From Monocercomonoides exilis (Eukaryota > Preaxostyla > Oxymonadida > Polymastigidae), in assembly GCA_001643675.2 (NCBI GenBank), contig LSRY02000004.1, positions 1,907,501 to 1,971,500 on the forward strand: a DNA stretch of 64,000 nucleotides, in the 5' to 3' direction. Position 1 is the first letter of the stretch. Every line of letters begins with the position of its first letter. Below are positions 10,312 to 20,690 of the stretch, one piece after another. The notes under the pieces are model-generated. The model was not told the DNA's origin. It ran no database searches and saw nothing but the letters and a program-made list of their open reading frames with translations. Both the position numbers and the translations under genes were made by a program.

Positions 10312-11021
10312 AATGCTCTCGAGGAACGCGCGCTCTGCCGGCTAGCTGCATTCGTGGAGTGTGATACAGCTTCTCGTTTCTTCTGCATCAGCGGTGCAAT
10401 CCTCTCAAGTTGTTCCCTGTTGAGCTGTGGATCTTCTTTTTCTTCCTGTAATAACCTAGCTGCATCAAAACCAAATTTTGCAGTTATCCTCATATGTCTA
10501 GCCTCTTGCAGCGCTGCAATCAAAAAGGTTAACGCGTCGCTTAAATATGGTTTATCCTCTTGCTTCGCATTCTGAGTTGCCAACACAATTGCCTTCAGCG
10601 CTGGGAGCAACCGAGACTCCACTTTCCAAGCTCCCTCGTCCAGTGCGTCGGAAAACCAGCTTCTTGATCGGGAGTGAGCGTGGGTTCTTGATGGAATAAA
10701 TGGGGGAGCCGAGAGCAACTCATATACTGCTGTGGACTGATCAATATCACTGGCGTTAATTGGAAAGTTGAACACTGAGTTTGATGTTTGAACTCCGAAT
10801 TGTATCTTGCAGGCTTTATCCAAGGTCCGTGTGGGAGCAGAATCCAGCGTCATTTTGATGTCGTAGGCTAGTTGAGAAGCAGAAGATGAAGGAAATACCA
10901 AACTGGAAGCTGCGGAAGATGGATTGGAGATGGGGATCGGTGCGCCCATATCGCCTGTTGGTCCGCTTTGCGGGAAGATCCTGCTCAGCCCAGGCGCAGG
11001 TCCTTCCAAAAATGTTGACAT
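10200..11021 (-). CDS. DIRS Gag-like protein (ORF1)
   Basis: An intact 273-residue frame sits directly inside the right terminal repeat, where DIRS elements place their Gag-like ORF. It starts MSTFLEGPAPGLSRIF. The first third is Ser/Pro/Ala-rich and the middle is helical and charged (DALTFLIAALQEARHMRITA). The C-terminal third is basic and Arg/Ser-rich, consistent with nucleic-acid binding. No zinc knuckle is seen. The end overlaps the RT frame by 112 bp in another phase, as usual in this group. The function is inferred from position and composition; the sequence alone gives no diagnostic motif. Confidence 0.6.
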   Translation of the reverse strand: MSTFLEGPAPGLSRIFPQSGPTGDMGAPIPISNPSSAASSLVFPSSSASQLAYDIKMTLDSAPTRTLDKACKIQFGVQTSNSVFNFPINASDIDQSTAVYELLSAPPFIPSRTHAHSRSRSWFSDALDEGAWKVESRLLPALKAIVLATQNAKQEDKPYLSDALTFLIAALQEARHMRITAKFGFDAARLLQEEKEDPQLNREQLERIAPLMQKKREAVSHSTNAASRQSARSSRAFCSKRPFIPPKTRFFQRKKEAEPRFSLESGRRLEWET

Positions 11022-11063
11022 TAATCAAATTATGTGAACGACAGAGCCCTTAATAAGGCACTC

Positions 11064-11106
11064 TCACTCCCATAATAGAGAGGTGTTGTAGATCACGATT
11101 GTTCTT
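11064..11106 (-). repeat. Right inverted terminal repeat of the DIRS element
   Basis: On the minus strand it reads AAGAACAATC, then ACACCTCTCTATTATGGGAG, mirroring the left end. The Gag-like ORF starts 43 bp inside it. Confidence 0.85.
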
Positions 11107-11187
11107 GAGAATTAAGGAGCTCTGCACTTTTATGTTTGTTTTTCTTGTTTCATCAAAACAACACAAAATTTCAAACAAAAACTTTGA

Positions 11188-12801
11188 ATGCAAATAAGAA
11201 CATGTTCTAATTGTATTTGTCATTTAGAAAAACAACTTTTATCAAAAAAAATTTTTTTATTGAAAATATCATATTATTTTCGACAATTTAAATTCTTATC
11301 GACCGACAAACAACATGCAAAATTTTTGTGTTGCAGAGGCTTTGAAGACGATCATGATTTAAATGATGAAAAGGACATGAAATGCATCAAAACGGATGTG
11401 ATTTCAATCATGTTTAAAGAATGCTAGGGAAATAGAGAGGCTATTAGAAAAAAGCACTTGATCTCGTCGAAAAAAGAGTGATAATAAAAAAAGAATTATT
11501 TAACTCAGGAATCATTCATGAAAACAGCCTTTGCAGAGCACTTTCAACATAATCAATAGGAAGAGATGTGTGCTCTGTTGGACGACCTCCATTATTGAAC
11601 CAACAAAACAAATCAATTTTGAAAGAATCAACAAAGGAGGAAGTCATGCAAGGTGCATGTCCGTGTATTAAGAAAGAAAGATTGCACATAGCAAAATTCT
11701 TTATTGTTTTGAAATTTTTTCTTTCACTGTTTTTTCAGGCTCAATTGACAATATCTGAAGGTTCAGGGAAACCGATGGATAAAATACTAATATCAAGGAC
11801 ATGTCACTATCGATTTTTGAATGATCAATCAGATTTGTTTTTCATACACCCAATTCAACTTCCCACTGCTCGAGCAGCACACTCAACAAAAGAGCGTCTT
11901 GCTCCATGGTTCGAAAAAGTTAAATTATTATATGATGAGTTCAGATATTTCCATGAACTTCTTTTTATTCTTGATGAAGAATATTTATCAGTTTCGGATG
12001 TCAGACCTGTCAAAGTGGTGAGTACTGAAGATGCATGTGTGCCCTTTGTTCCAGAACCAGTCTTGCCTCATCTATTTCTTCTCTCTTCCTTATTTCAGCG
12101 GATGGTGTGAGGTATCCTGTTGTTACAAAAATAAAAGCTTAAAAGCTCCCCATTGAATTTCAAAAAGCAAGCGAGCCACAGTTGAGATTTGTAACTGATG
12201 AAACTTGCACAATGATGAAAGAAAGCTTTCCGATGATATTTGACAGAGTAATTATGCACTCCATTTTTCACAGAAGAATTATTATAAATGAAAAGAACAA
12301 ACACTGTCAACTGTTTATGGATTCTCTTGCAGCTTATTTGTCCCCTCAGATTATACAACAGTCACAAATTCATAACATTGACTTGTGCTTCCCATCATCT
12401 CACACTTCACATCTTGTCCAGCCATTGGATCTATATGTCAACGCCACATTTTTAATTTGCTGAGAACAATAAATTATGAAACGCCTGATCCTTCTGCGAG
12501 TGAAAAAAGAAAATCATTTCCAGACAAATATGTCAATTCATTCCACTCAGCATTCAATCCTTCAACAATTAAAGCTTCATTCAGTGATTCAGGAAAAAAA
12601 CCATTCAATCCAGAAATTGTGTTATCAAAAGCACCTGAGAAAAAACCAGAATGGGCAAAAGTTTCAGAAAGAATGATGGATCCTGCAAAGTCTTTTTTAA
12701 CTGAAAAAATATTTATATGGGGAAAATATTTCACTTCAGGCATTTTTATTAAAAAAATAATGCACTTTTCGTTGACTTTAAGAGATCAAAAAACACAATA
12801 A
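11188..12801 (+). pseudogene. pogo/Tigger-like (DDE_1) transposase relic
   Basis: Pieces of a DDE transposase occur in order but in several frames. An N-terminal block (11568 on) contains VGRPPLLNQQNKSILKEST. A middle block ends ELLFILDEEYL, corresponding to the first catalytic Asp region (usual NLDET). A block at 12182-12463 has LFMDSLAAY (second Asp) and FPSSHTSHLVQPLDLYVNAT (third Asp). A C-terminal block has ASFSDSGKKPFNPEIVL. The gene at 56.5 kb has the same boxes, so both belong to one family. Stops and frame changes make it dead. Its last 80 bp overlap a repeat that is also found inverted at 13.1 kb. Confidence 0.75.
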
Positions 12802-13175
12802 AAATAGGACCATTTTTTGACATTCGTGAAATGTTTGAAAACTTAATGTTTTGATTACAAAGATACCTATCTTCGGATATGAAAATCAATTTCATTTTGA
12901 AATATAAGGGAAAATATGGACTTTCAAGCTTTTTATGCACAAATCATGAAAAAACTGTTTCACTTGCAACATTTTTGAACTTTGCCAGATTTCAAAATAA
13001 ATTTGATTTTCATATCTGTAAACAAAAATCATTGATATAATAACAAAAAATATTGTGACATCACATGCATTTCTAAAAAAATTTCATATTTATAACAAAA
13101 TTTTTGATCACAAAAAGTTTATCTTAGGTGCATTATTTTTCAATGAAAATGCCTGAAGTCAAATATTTTGTCCAA
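12721..13175. repeat. Imperfect palindromic repeat (foldback), overlaps transposase 3' end
   Basis: 12721-12764 (GAAAATATTTCACTTCAGGC onward) recurs inverted at about 13132-13175, and the pair GATATGAAAATCAATTTCAT / inverted near 12995-13022 extends the arms to roughly 180-200 bp each with many mismatches. A third copy of the same arm lies at about 38800. It may be the terminal inverted repeat of the pogo-like element or a derived nonautonomous element. Confidence 0.65.
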
Positions 13176-13610
13176 TTTATTTAATAAAATGAAAGAAAAG
13201 ATTAAAAATAGCTGAAGTTTATTCATTGTCCCGGATTTGTGACGCACTAAATGTTTTGATTTTGTTTTGTTTAATCTATAGAGGATCAGGGTTTCTAATC
13301 AATTATAACTTTTTGACACATCAAATACGTGTGTTTCAATGATTGCGTTAGATGAATTTGAAAAAAATATATGAATGAACTGATAACTATTATTTTCACT
13401 CGTTTATTAAAGAAAACAAGAAAGTTTAGATATTTCATGGTAAAGTTTACTCAGTAGTTTTTATTAATCATTTTCATTTTAAATTTTTTTTGAAATAAAT
13501 TTGATCATAGCCATCATATTACAGAGATTTTGATTTTTTTCATTGAAAATAATACGAGTAACAACAAATTAAAAACTTACCTCTAACAAGTTTTATAATG
13601 TTATATGGCT

Positions 13611-13808
13611 GATCCTTTTTGAAATCATACTTTCGTTCGAGTTTCGATCAAAAATTTTGTCTCAATGGGATTTTAAAATATTGAGTTTAAACTAAAAATA
13701 CCTATTGTTCATGATGCAGTTATTGCAGAAACAAAATTTTCACAAAAATCCCATTGAGATAAAAAATTTGATCGAAACTCGAACGAAAGTGTGATTTCAA
13801 AAAGGATC
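13611..13808. repeat. 198-bp foldback element
   Basis: The arms 13611-13675 and 13745-13808 are inverted copies (GATCCTTTTTGAAATCATAC and its complement GTGTGATTTCAAAAAGGATC) with few mismatches. They flank a loop of about 70 bp. The size and shape are those of a MITE-like element. No target duplication is evident. Confidence 0.75.
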
Positions 13809-14046
13809 GTCAATATAAATGCATTTAATTAGAGAAAATCCGAAAAAAAAAATAAGTTTCTGTATGTTACTAAAAGTTGTGACTCACCATAATTACTTTG
13901 CACATTTGAGAAATCGAGTAAATAAGAAATTATAAATTTGCTTGAATGTCAATTGTTCTCAAAAAAAGAAGAAAATTATGATAAAAATGTTGAATAAATG
14001 TAAAACTGAAAAATACACGTTAGAAAAAACAACAGTGAAGTGAAGT

Positions 14047-15666
14047 TCATTTCTGCATCTTTTGGCTATTCTCAGCAGAAGTGATTCCAGACACAGACAA
14101 TCCAAACTGCATTGTTTCTTCTTTTTTTGCAGTTGATGTTGTATGGTTCCTTAATGGGTCATCTGAAATGACGGGACGAGAAGAAGAGCTGGGATAAGAA
14201 ATTCGTCTGGCTTGACTTGAAGAAGCTGGATAATGAATTGGTGGAGTGTGAGCAGTTGAAGAAGAGGAAGGAGAGGGTCTAACTCCAATTCCTCTGGAAG
14301 AAGCGGAAGAAGCTGATGCCTTGGAAGAGATCGAGAGAGGGGTTGAAAGTTGTCTCTGGTGAAGAGGAGCAGAAGATGGCTTCATTGGAGGAAAAGACAT
14401 AGGAGCGTCAGAGAATTCCGGTGTAGCTGAAGAAGTCGAAGAAGAAGAGGATGATGAAGGCGATGGCGTGGCAAACGAAGAGCCCATCACAGTTACTCGA
14501 GATGAAGAAGATGCAATATGCCTCTCAGTTGTAGAAGGAGGCTGCTGGCCGACTAAGTGCAAAGATTGATTGGAGCTTCCTTTTCGTTCTCCTCGTTCGC
14601 TCTTCCGCTCAGAATCAGACGTTGTACCACGAGAACCGCCTGCGTGCTTTCGAATAAATAATCGCCTACAAAATTCACGCTGAGTTGGGATTACGTCCTT
14701 CCCATTTACAGAGGCTATGTAAATTTTGCCAAATAAATATTATTTTCGAAATGAAAAAGAAATGTAAAGTATTATCCAAAAATATCAACTTCATACTCAC
14801 AGAATTTGAATAAGTGATCGCCATTTCATGAAATTTTGGTTGTGAAGCAAGTGGAGTATTATTTAACGACAATTTTCTTAAAAATTTGGATGACATCAAG
14901 AAATCACTTACAGACTGGAGAATAAAAGCCAGCTCACATAGTAAAAACAACAAAAGCCAAACAAAGCACACATCCCAATCAGATATTGGATTATCAGAAG
15001 CATCAAGTGTATGCAATCTGAACAACTTCCACAAAACATTTAAAGAGTTTAATCCAACGCCAGCAATACTTAATACACAAAGTGAATTCTTTAAAAATTC
15101 AAAATATTTCAAATATCTAATATGAAAAAATACATAAGTTTAGCAACATTTCATACTGCAACAGGATCCAAAACTTCATCATTAATAACAAAAGGTTCAT
15201 CTTTATCAGTATCACCTTCTTTATTATCTCTTTTTTGATATGAAAGATGAAGTTCCTGATGCGTTCATTCTCCAAAATAGGAAAAAAAAATTAAGTTAAA
15301 AAAACAAACTTGCAGATTTGTCGGTCCTTCAAGACTTACAATTTCCGTGATATGATTAAAATTGAGATAGAGATGTGTTAAAGAAGGGCATCCTTGAAGA
15401 CCTTCTATTTTTTTGATGAAGTTATATTGTAAGTCAAGATGTGTAAGTGATGGAAAATTCAAGTGGGATATTTCTCTCAAAATATTGCTTCTAAGATATA
15501 AAACTTTTAGGGCCACACATCCCTCAAGGCCTTCAAGCGTTTCAATATTCTTTTCGTTTAAGGAAAGGTGAACAATTCTTTCGAGATATTCCTCGATAGA
15601 TTCTGTTGGTTTTTTCTTTTGCGAAGTTCCAACAGAAGAAATAATTAAATCTAAAGTGATTGACAT
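14047..15666 (-). CDS. PPP1R42: PPP1R42/TLRR-like leucine-rich repeat protein
   Basis: Five exons on minus (15666-15310, 15255-15157, 15088-14972, 14914-14797, 14714-14047) join in phase to 452 codons. The N-terminus MSITLDLIISSVG followed by leucine-rich repeats (IVHLSLNEKNIETLEGLEGC, LKVLYLRSNILREI, LTHLDLQYNFIKKIEGLQGC, LTHLYLNFNHITEI) matches protein phosphatase 1 regulatory subunit 42, also called testis LRR protein. So do the later blocks RLHTLDASDNPISDWD and VNGKDVIPTQREFCRRLF. In animals it associates with the microtubule-organising centre and PP1. The C-terminal 150 or so residues are a Ser/Pro-rich tail absent from animal proteins. Introns are 35-82 bp with donors GTTTG, GTATG or GTGTG. 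The next minus-strand gene starts its 3' end only 89 bp upstream. Confidence 0.8.
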
Positions 15667-15755
15667 ATAAATTGTGGGCTATTCAAAGAAAAACCTTTTA
15701 AAAGAGAGCAAAAACCACAAAATTTTTGTAACGAAAAAGTGAAAACACAGCTAAT

Positions 15756-16384
15756 TTATAACTGTATAATTATAAAAGAACGATTCATCGAAAAAAGAGA
15801 AAAACTTTTTTTTTGCCATTCAAATTGAACAGTATCACAATTACAAAAGCTCTTTTTTCTGTTGGACAAAAAGGAAATTATTTTTAAATAAGCGTTATTT
15901 ATTTTTTCCGGTTTTGTCTTTGCGTCAGCTTGTTTTAATGTAATAATTACATCATCTTTATCTTGTGTTGACTTTGCTGCAAAATGAAAGGTTATCTTCA
16001 ATTTTTCATCTTTGTTATTTACTAAAATAAAGTTCTTTATATTATGCTTTACAAAATTAAGAAATATCATACAAAAATCAGTAATTGATTTGTTTTCTTT
16101 TTTCGTATTTTCCACAATTGAATCAATATCCGCTTCTGGATTATCTAATAATATTTTACTTAATCCATAGCTAAGAATTATATGAATAAGATTGTTTTGA
16201 AAATCTCTATCAGATAAATCATCCTTACTCAATGACTTAACATGAAACCAAATGTTAAGCAAAAAGCAAAAAGCGATTTTTTTCAAACAATATTTAAGTC
16301 TTTAGAGCATTCACTTGGTATTTCAAGAAGAGGGAAATTTGAGTATGACAAAAGAGGTGATTCTTCTTTTTCTGTCCTTGCCAT
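15756..16384 (-). CDS. Small hypothetical protein, two exons
   Basis: An ATG at 16384 opens exon 1 (16384-16289, MARTEKEESPLLSYSNFPL...). A 53-bp GTTTGA...TTAAG intron separates it from exon 2 (16235-15756), giving 191 residues in phase. An apparent longer frame without the intron would need a TTG start, so this model is preferred. The protein is helical and hydrophobic-charged with a Lys-rich C-terminal half (ITLKQADAKTKPEKINNAYL). No domain is recognised. A small alternative intron near the 3' end (about 15840-15755) is possible and would shorten the C-terminus. It lies 89 bp from the PPP1R42 start and 93 bp from the end of the PPR-methyltransferase gene, all on minus. Confidence 0.55.
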
Positions 16385-16477
16385 CAAAAAATAATGGGTA
16401 CCAAATATTCTTATTATTAGAAAATATTAAAGAAAATTTGAAATATATGAATTATATTGCTTGCTATTTCTTATAAA

Positions 16478-16758
16478 TTAGAGGATGGATTGAGATGTTC
16501 CTCGTTCAAAGCATAAAATATATCTTTGCTCTCTTCCTCCTCCCTTCCAGAACCTTTCAAAGAATGAAGTCCCATAAAACTCTTTCAATGTAGATGAAAA
16601 GGGAAGCATAGACGAAGCTGTTTGCTTCAATACAGAAGGATGAATCTTTTTTGCTTGATTTTCAACATAGTGCTTAACTTGTATTTCATCCTGGATAAAA
16701 AAAGAAAAGAAAAGAAAAGAAGAAATGGATTATCATAAATTCAAATTTCAAACATGAA

Positions 16759-16811
<53 letters not shown>

Positions 16812-19240
16812 GAAGAAGAAGAAGAAGAAGAAGAAGAAATGATTTCTTTTCTTTTCTTTTTTGTTCAAATGATAAAAAAGCATACAGTCGTGATAATCAG
16901 TTGACCAGGATGTGGGGCTATTTTCAAAGAAGCAGCAATCGAGCAAAGAAATGCAGAATTTAAGAAGTACGTTGTTGATTGAGGCCACGATGGCGGCTGA
17001 GGAAAATTGATAAAAACAGCATCAACAGAAGAGCTAAGCAAAGCGCCCTGTGAAAAGAGCTGGACAGCATCTCCACAGACAATTCGCAGCTGGTCGAAAA
17101 GGGATGGCCTTTTGACGAGGGAAGACGTTGGCTGCTTGAAAGGCACAGAAGGCACAGAAGGCACAAGCAATTGGGCCATTATTGCTCGCGCCCACATTTC
17201 AAACACACGCTCGAATCGCAGCTCCATCGAAATCCAATTTGCTTCAGAGAGGGGAAAGTGCATTGTGAAAGGAAGAGGAGAAGAGGAAGAGGAGGAGGAA
17301 GAAGAGGAAGAAGATGGAGAAGAGGAAGAAGATGACTGAAATGAAGATGAACGTGAAGTGGAAGTGAGATGATACAGAAGCCATTCTCCGTTCCCTGGCC
17401 CAACTTCAATGCACAATGGGCGTGTTGGATCAGAAAACGAAGGGATCAAAGACGAATGCGATGTTTTCTTTGATAAGAGCAGCTCGCTCATCAAGTTGTG
17501 CTTTTGGGATGAAATATTTAATTTTGCTCTTTTATCTGATTTGTGGAGAATTCCATCATTTTCATCCTCTTCGTCCTCTTTCTCTTTTTTGACTTTTGAT
17601 TCTTTTTCCTTGCACAAATAAGTTGGCTTTCCTCCAACACCAGAATGTGATCCCCACCCAGCCATCACGACAGCCTCACCGCCAATTTCTGGAAAGCCCT
17701 GTATTTTCCCTCTTTCCTTCTTTTTTCCCAAAGTTCTTCCTGCATTTGAAGGCTCTTGTGTAATGTGTGATTGTTCTATCTTCCTAAGATACTCTCTTAT
17801 TCGAGCACACATCTGCTGGCTTTCTCTCTTTCTCTGAGACGAAAATATTTTCTGCGAAGTTGACTGAGCTTCTTTTGAACCTCTTTTGTCGCTCTTATGC
17901 AGCGGCTCATCTTCGCTAACAGACGTTGACCGAAGAGCCAAAAGAACTCCGTTCTGAGCTCGCTCTTTCTCTCCGCAGAGCGCTGAACAAAGGCTGAGCT
18001 GCGTTAAAACAGCTGCCCATGCCGATGGGGTGTTTGTGGAATCAGAACATTCGTCTTCGTCGCTTTCGCCTTCGTCATTGTCATTTTCAAATTGTTCATC
18101 CTGAAGCTCGGCAGAAGAGAAAGACTTTTGAAGAGTCGAAGATGAATTGCTACTTATTTTTCTTTCTATTGAGCTTGTTATGTTGTGTTCGTGCGACAAC
18201 TGATTTGACGCTGCTTTCAGGTTCTTTTCTGCACTTTTTGCTTTATTTTGCAAGCTTTTGACATGATCGCTCCAATCGCCACATTCTGCCTTCATGCGAC
18301 TGCACAGCCTCCAGCCGGCTTCTTCGTTAAGTGTTTGAGCATAACACAATATTCCATACTCAAAAGTCGAAGTGTTGGGGTTAAGCACAAAAGGTTCTTC
18401 ACGCTTGTCGTTATGATCGTACTTTGCAGACTTTGAACTCGTCTGTGAAGGTCTAAGAATCGTTGCAAAAAGGTAGTCAACAAGAGCGCATTCATCGCCC
18501 TTTCGAACGCAACCTCGAAGAAGAGTATTAACAGTTCTGATGTTTGGTCTGATTCCTTCTTCAAATGTCAAAGTTGGATGAGAAGGGAAAGGAAAACTTA
18601 TGAAGCTCGAATCAAAGCACTTCATCATTGAAGAAAATACAAAATAAGCTTCTTTCATCAATCCTAGTGATACATATCCCTTGATAAGAGAAGTAACATG
18701 AACAACATTGAGCTTCAAGCTAAAGATTGACGAAAACTCAAGCATAAGATTTATTCCTAAGAGAGATTCGCCGCATCGTTGACAGCAATTTGAAATGATT
18801 GTTAATGTGTGTGAATTTGGTTTTACAGATGATGAACAATAACAGTTCAAAAAGATAAGCATGTCATCCAGCCTCTAAAATAAAATGTATGAAAATTATT
18901 TTTTGCTAAATCAATCCATCGTAAAAAAACTCACCTTTTGAGATGATAGTTCTTGTAACTTTTTGTTTAGATGAAAAGTATTGTTCACTTTCATTGAAAA
19001 GGATTTTACAGGAGTTTGAGACAGTTGAGAGCAACGTAAATCTAACGAACGAAGATATTTTCTAAGCGAGTTACTGTTACTTTCCTAAAATTATAAACTC
19101 TATGTTAATTAAAAGGGACAACAAGCTTAAAACAATCAGCCAACAAGAAACGATTCTGATTCATCACTTAAATCAACACTCTTTTGTGATATTTCTTCAT
19201 CAACGATCTTCTCTTCTATAGTCGTAATGTTTCTGCGCAT
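16478..19240 (-). CDS. PPR-repeat protein fused to TrmB-like tRNA (guanine-N7) methyltransferase domain
   Basis: Four exons (19240-19145, 19084-18935, 18874-16886, 16690-16478) join in phase to 815 residues. Residues of about 90-260 carry pentatricopeptide-like helical pairs (VVHVTSLIKGYVSLGLMKEA, RPNIRTVNTLLRGCVRKGDE, NPNTSTFEYGILCYAQTLNE). A charged, Ser-rich linker follows. From about residue 565 come methyltransferase boxes of the TrmB/Methyltransf_4 family: IEVGPGNGEWLLYHL (SAM motif I), WISMELRFERVFEMW, VCGDAVQLF and VDAVFINFPQPP. The tail YGTSFFERFWKGGGREQRY resembles the family's C-terminus. The usual FPDPW box reads FPQPP, so the catalytic Asp is not conserved and activity is uncertain. 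PPR domains bind RNA, so an RNA-guided or tRNA-directed modifying role is inferred. Confidence 0.8.
16756..16840. repeat. (ATA)n-(GAA)n microsatellite in an intron
   Basis: About 17 ATA/TAA units run directly into about 9 GAA units. The tract lies inside the last intron (16885-16691) of the PPR-methyltransferase gene. On the transcribed strand it gives a long UUC/UUA pyrimidine-rich tract upstream of the acceptor. Confidence 0.95.
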
Positions 19241-19941
19241 AATTGAAAATGCTTTCTTTTTCAAGAGAAAAATTAACTTGAATTACTTAATAATTTTGTT
19301 ATTTAATGGATCATAATCAAAAATGCATCGCCTTGTGCAGCTGATAAATTGATGAAGCTATTTAGATGAAAGATATAATAAAAAGACATTTGAAAACACC
19401 AAAGAATCTTTCTGACATGCATACAATTTAATCACATAAAAGCCACCAAATCAATCCTTCACCAATTGAAGTTTTGCAGTGCACCGGTTTGATTAGGTTT
19501 GTTGATTGCGAAGACCTGATACATAAAATACTTTTAACATTTAAAATTTCATTTTGTATGCATGCTTTTCATCTTTAGTGAACTTTATCTTCCATTTTTG
19601 AGATCCATTGAAATAAGAACGAATAAGAAGGTCCACAGCATCAGGACATTAAACTCGTCACATGAACATTTGGTCACATAAGCATTTCGGTTTTCAATAA
19701 ATATTCAATTCTTAATAAATGAATTTACAATTTTTAACTTTGAAAATTTTCCAAATCAAAGTAGGAATAACTGAAATAACCATGACCAAAAGTTCAAATA
19801 AAAGAAGAACATGTAGTGAGTATGATTGATAATGATTAAAAAGCCTTTCATCAAAGCAACAAAAGTTTGATATTATGTACGATTTCTCTTTAAACACATC
19901 AATCGAACTGCTTAAAAGAACATTTGGAATCTTCCTTTTTC
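19241..19941. other. Gene-free spacer upstream of the PPR-methyltransferase gene
   Basis: AT-rich sequence without a supported frame. It contains the 5' flank of the minus-strand PPR gene and of the plus-strand initiator tRNA. Nothing else is recognised. Confidence 0.5.
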
Positions 19942-20013
19942 AGCGACGTGGCTCAGTGGGAGAGTGGTGGGCCCATAACCCACAGGTCACAAGATCGAAA
20001 CTTGTCGTCGCTA
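19942..20013 (+). tRNA. Initiator tRNA-Met (CAU)
   Basis: This 72-base cloverleaf has acceptor AGCGACG/CGTCGCT, D-arm GCTC...GAGT, anticodon stem GTGGG/CCCAC with loop CCCATAA (anticodon CAT), and T-arm ACAAG/CTTGT with loop ATCGAAA. Three hallmarks of eukaryotic initiator tRNA are present: an A1-T72 pair, a run of G-C pairs closing the anticodon stem, and A instead of T at the start of the T-loop (ATCGAAA). C at position 33 is also seen in many eukaryotic initiators. No intron. A T-run follows about 10 bases downstream. Confidence 0.95.
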
Positions 20014-20617
20014 AATATTTTTTTGTATTTCATTGGTGTATTTCTCTTTATTTAATTTATTTTGGCATTGATCAAATAATAAAGTTTTTAGTTATTATTA
20101 TTATAATTTTTTTTTTTTATTGAACAAAATTCGCTTTTTAAATATGATTGAAATTTGATTTGAATGATATTTGCTGAAATGATCGTTATTTATTTTTTGT
20201 TTCAGTTTTATTTTCTTTTGGTTTATCTTTTTAATTAATTTATATGTTTATTTATTGTATAGAAATATTCAAAAAATTTTTAAGCTATTATATTTTTCTG
20301 AGCAATCAATGCGATGAACCTTTAATTTTTAAAAAAAGTTGAAAATTTCTTTAGAATTTGTATTTGAATTACGTAAATCTTTTATCTATCAGATAAGTTT
20401 TTGGACAGGTTTTAAAATTGCACATCAGAGAAATTGAATTTTATTGTTCACATTAAAGTTTTAAGAATAGAAAATGAGTCGAATTGAACAAAAAATAGAA
20501 AGTTTAAAGAAAAGAAAAAGAAGATGTTGTCAAAAATAGTTGAATAGTTTATTGAAAAAAACCAATGATTTCTGTGGAATTGATAAAAGTAATGGAAAAA
20601 ATTTGTTTTTTCAAGGA
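20014..20617. other. Gene-free spacer between the tRNA genes
   Basis: Very AT-rich, with T-runs just downstream of the initiator tRNA that could end Pol III transcription. No coding frame is supported. Confidence 0.5.
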
Positions 20618-20690
20618 GCCTGGTTAGCTCAGTCGGTAGAGCGTTGCTCTAATAAGGCAACGGTCGCAGGTTCGAGCCCTGCACTAGGCA
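20618..20690 (+). tRNA. tRNA-Ile (AAU)
   Basis: This 73-base cloverleaf has acceptor GCCTGGT/ACTAGGC (one G-T pair), D-arm GCTC...GAGC, anticodon stem TTGCT/GGCAA and loop CTAATAA. The anticodon is AAT, expected to be read as inosine-AU and so to decode AUU/AUC. The T-arm is GCAGG/CCTGC with loop TTCGAGC, and the discriminator is A. No intron. A T-run begins within about 8 bases of the 3' end. Confidence 0.95.

Larger units (their letters stand above)
7124..11106 (-). mobile_element. DIRS-type (tyrosine recombinase) retroelement, degenerate
   Basis: A 4-kb unit in minus orientation has the DIRS order: a Gag-like ORF, reverse transcriptase, RNase H, the characteristic linker ending IADSLSRL, then a tyrosine-recombinase-like region. 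It is bounded by inverted terminal repeats of about 42 bp, which is the DIRS arrangement and not that of LTR elements. The ORFs are broken by frameshifts and stops (the RT ORF ends at 9541, and the RNase H region changes frame). The RT active-site box reads YFDN instead of YxDD. This copy is therefore almost certainly immobile. Family assignment rests on domain order and inverted ends. Confidence 0.85.
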
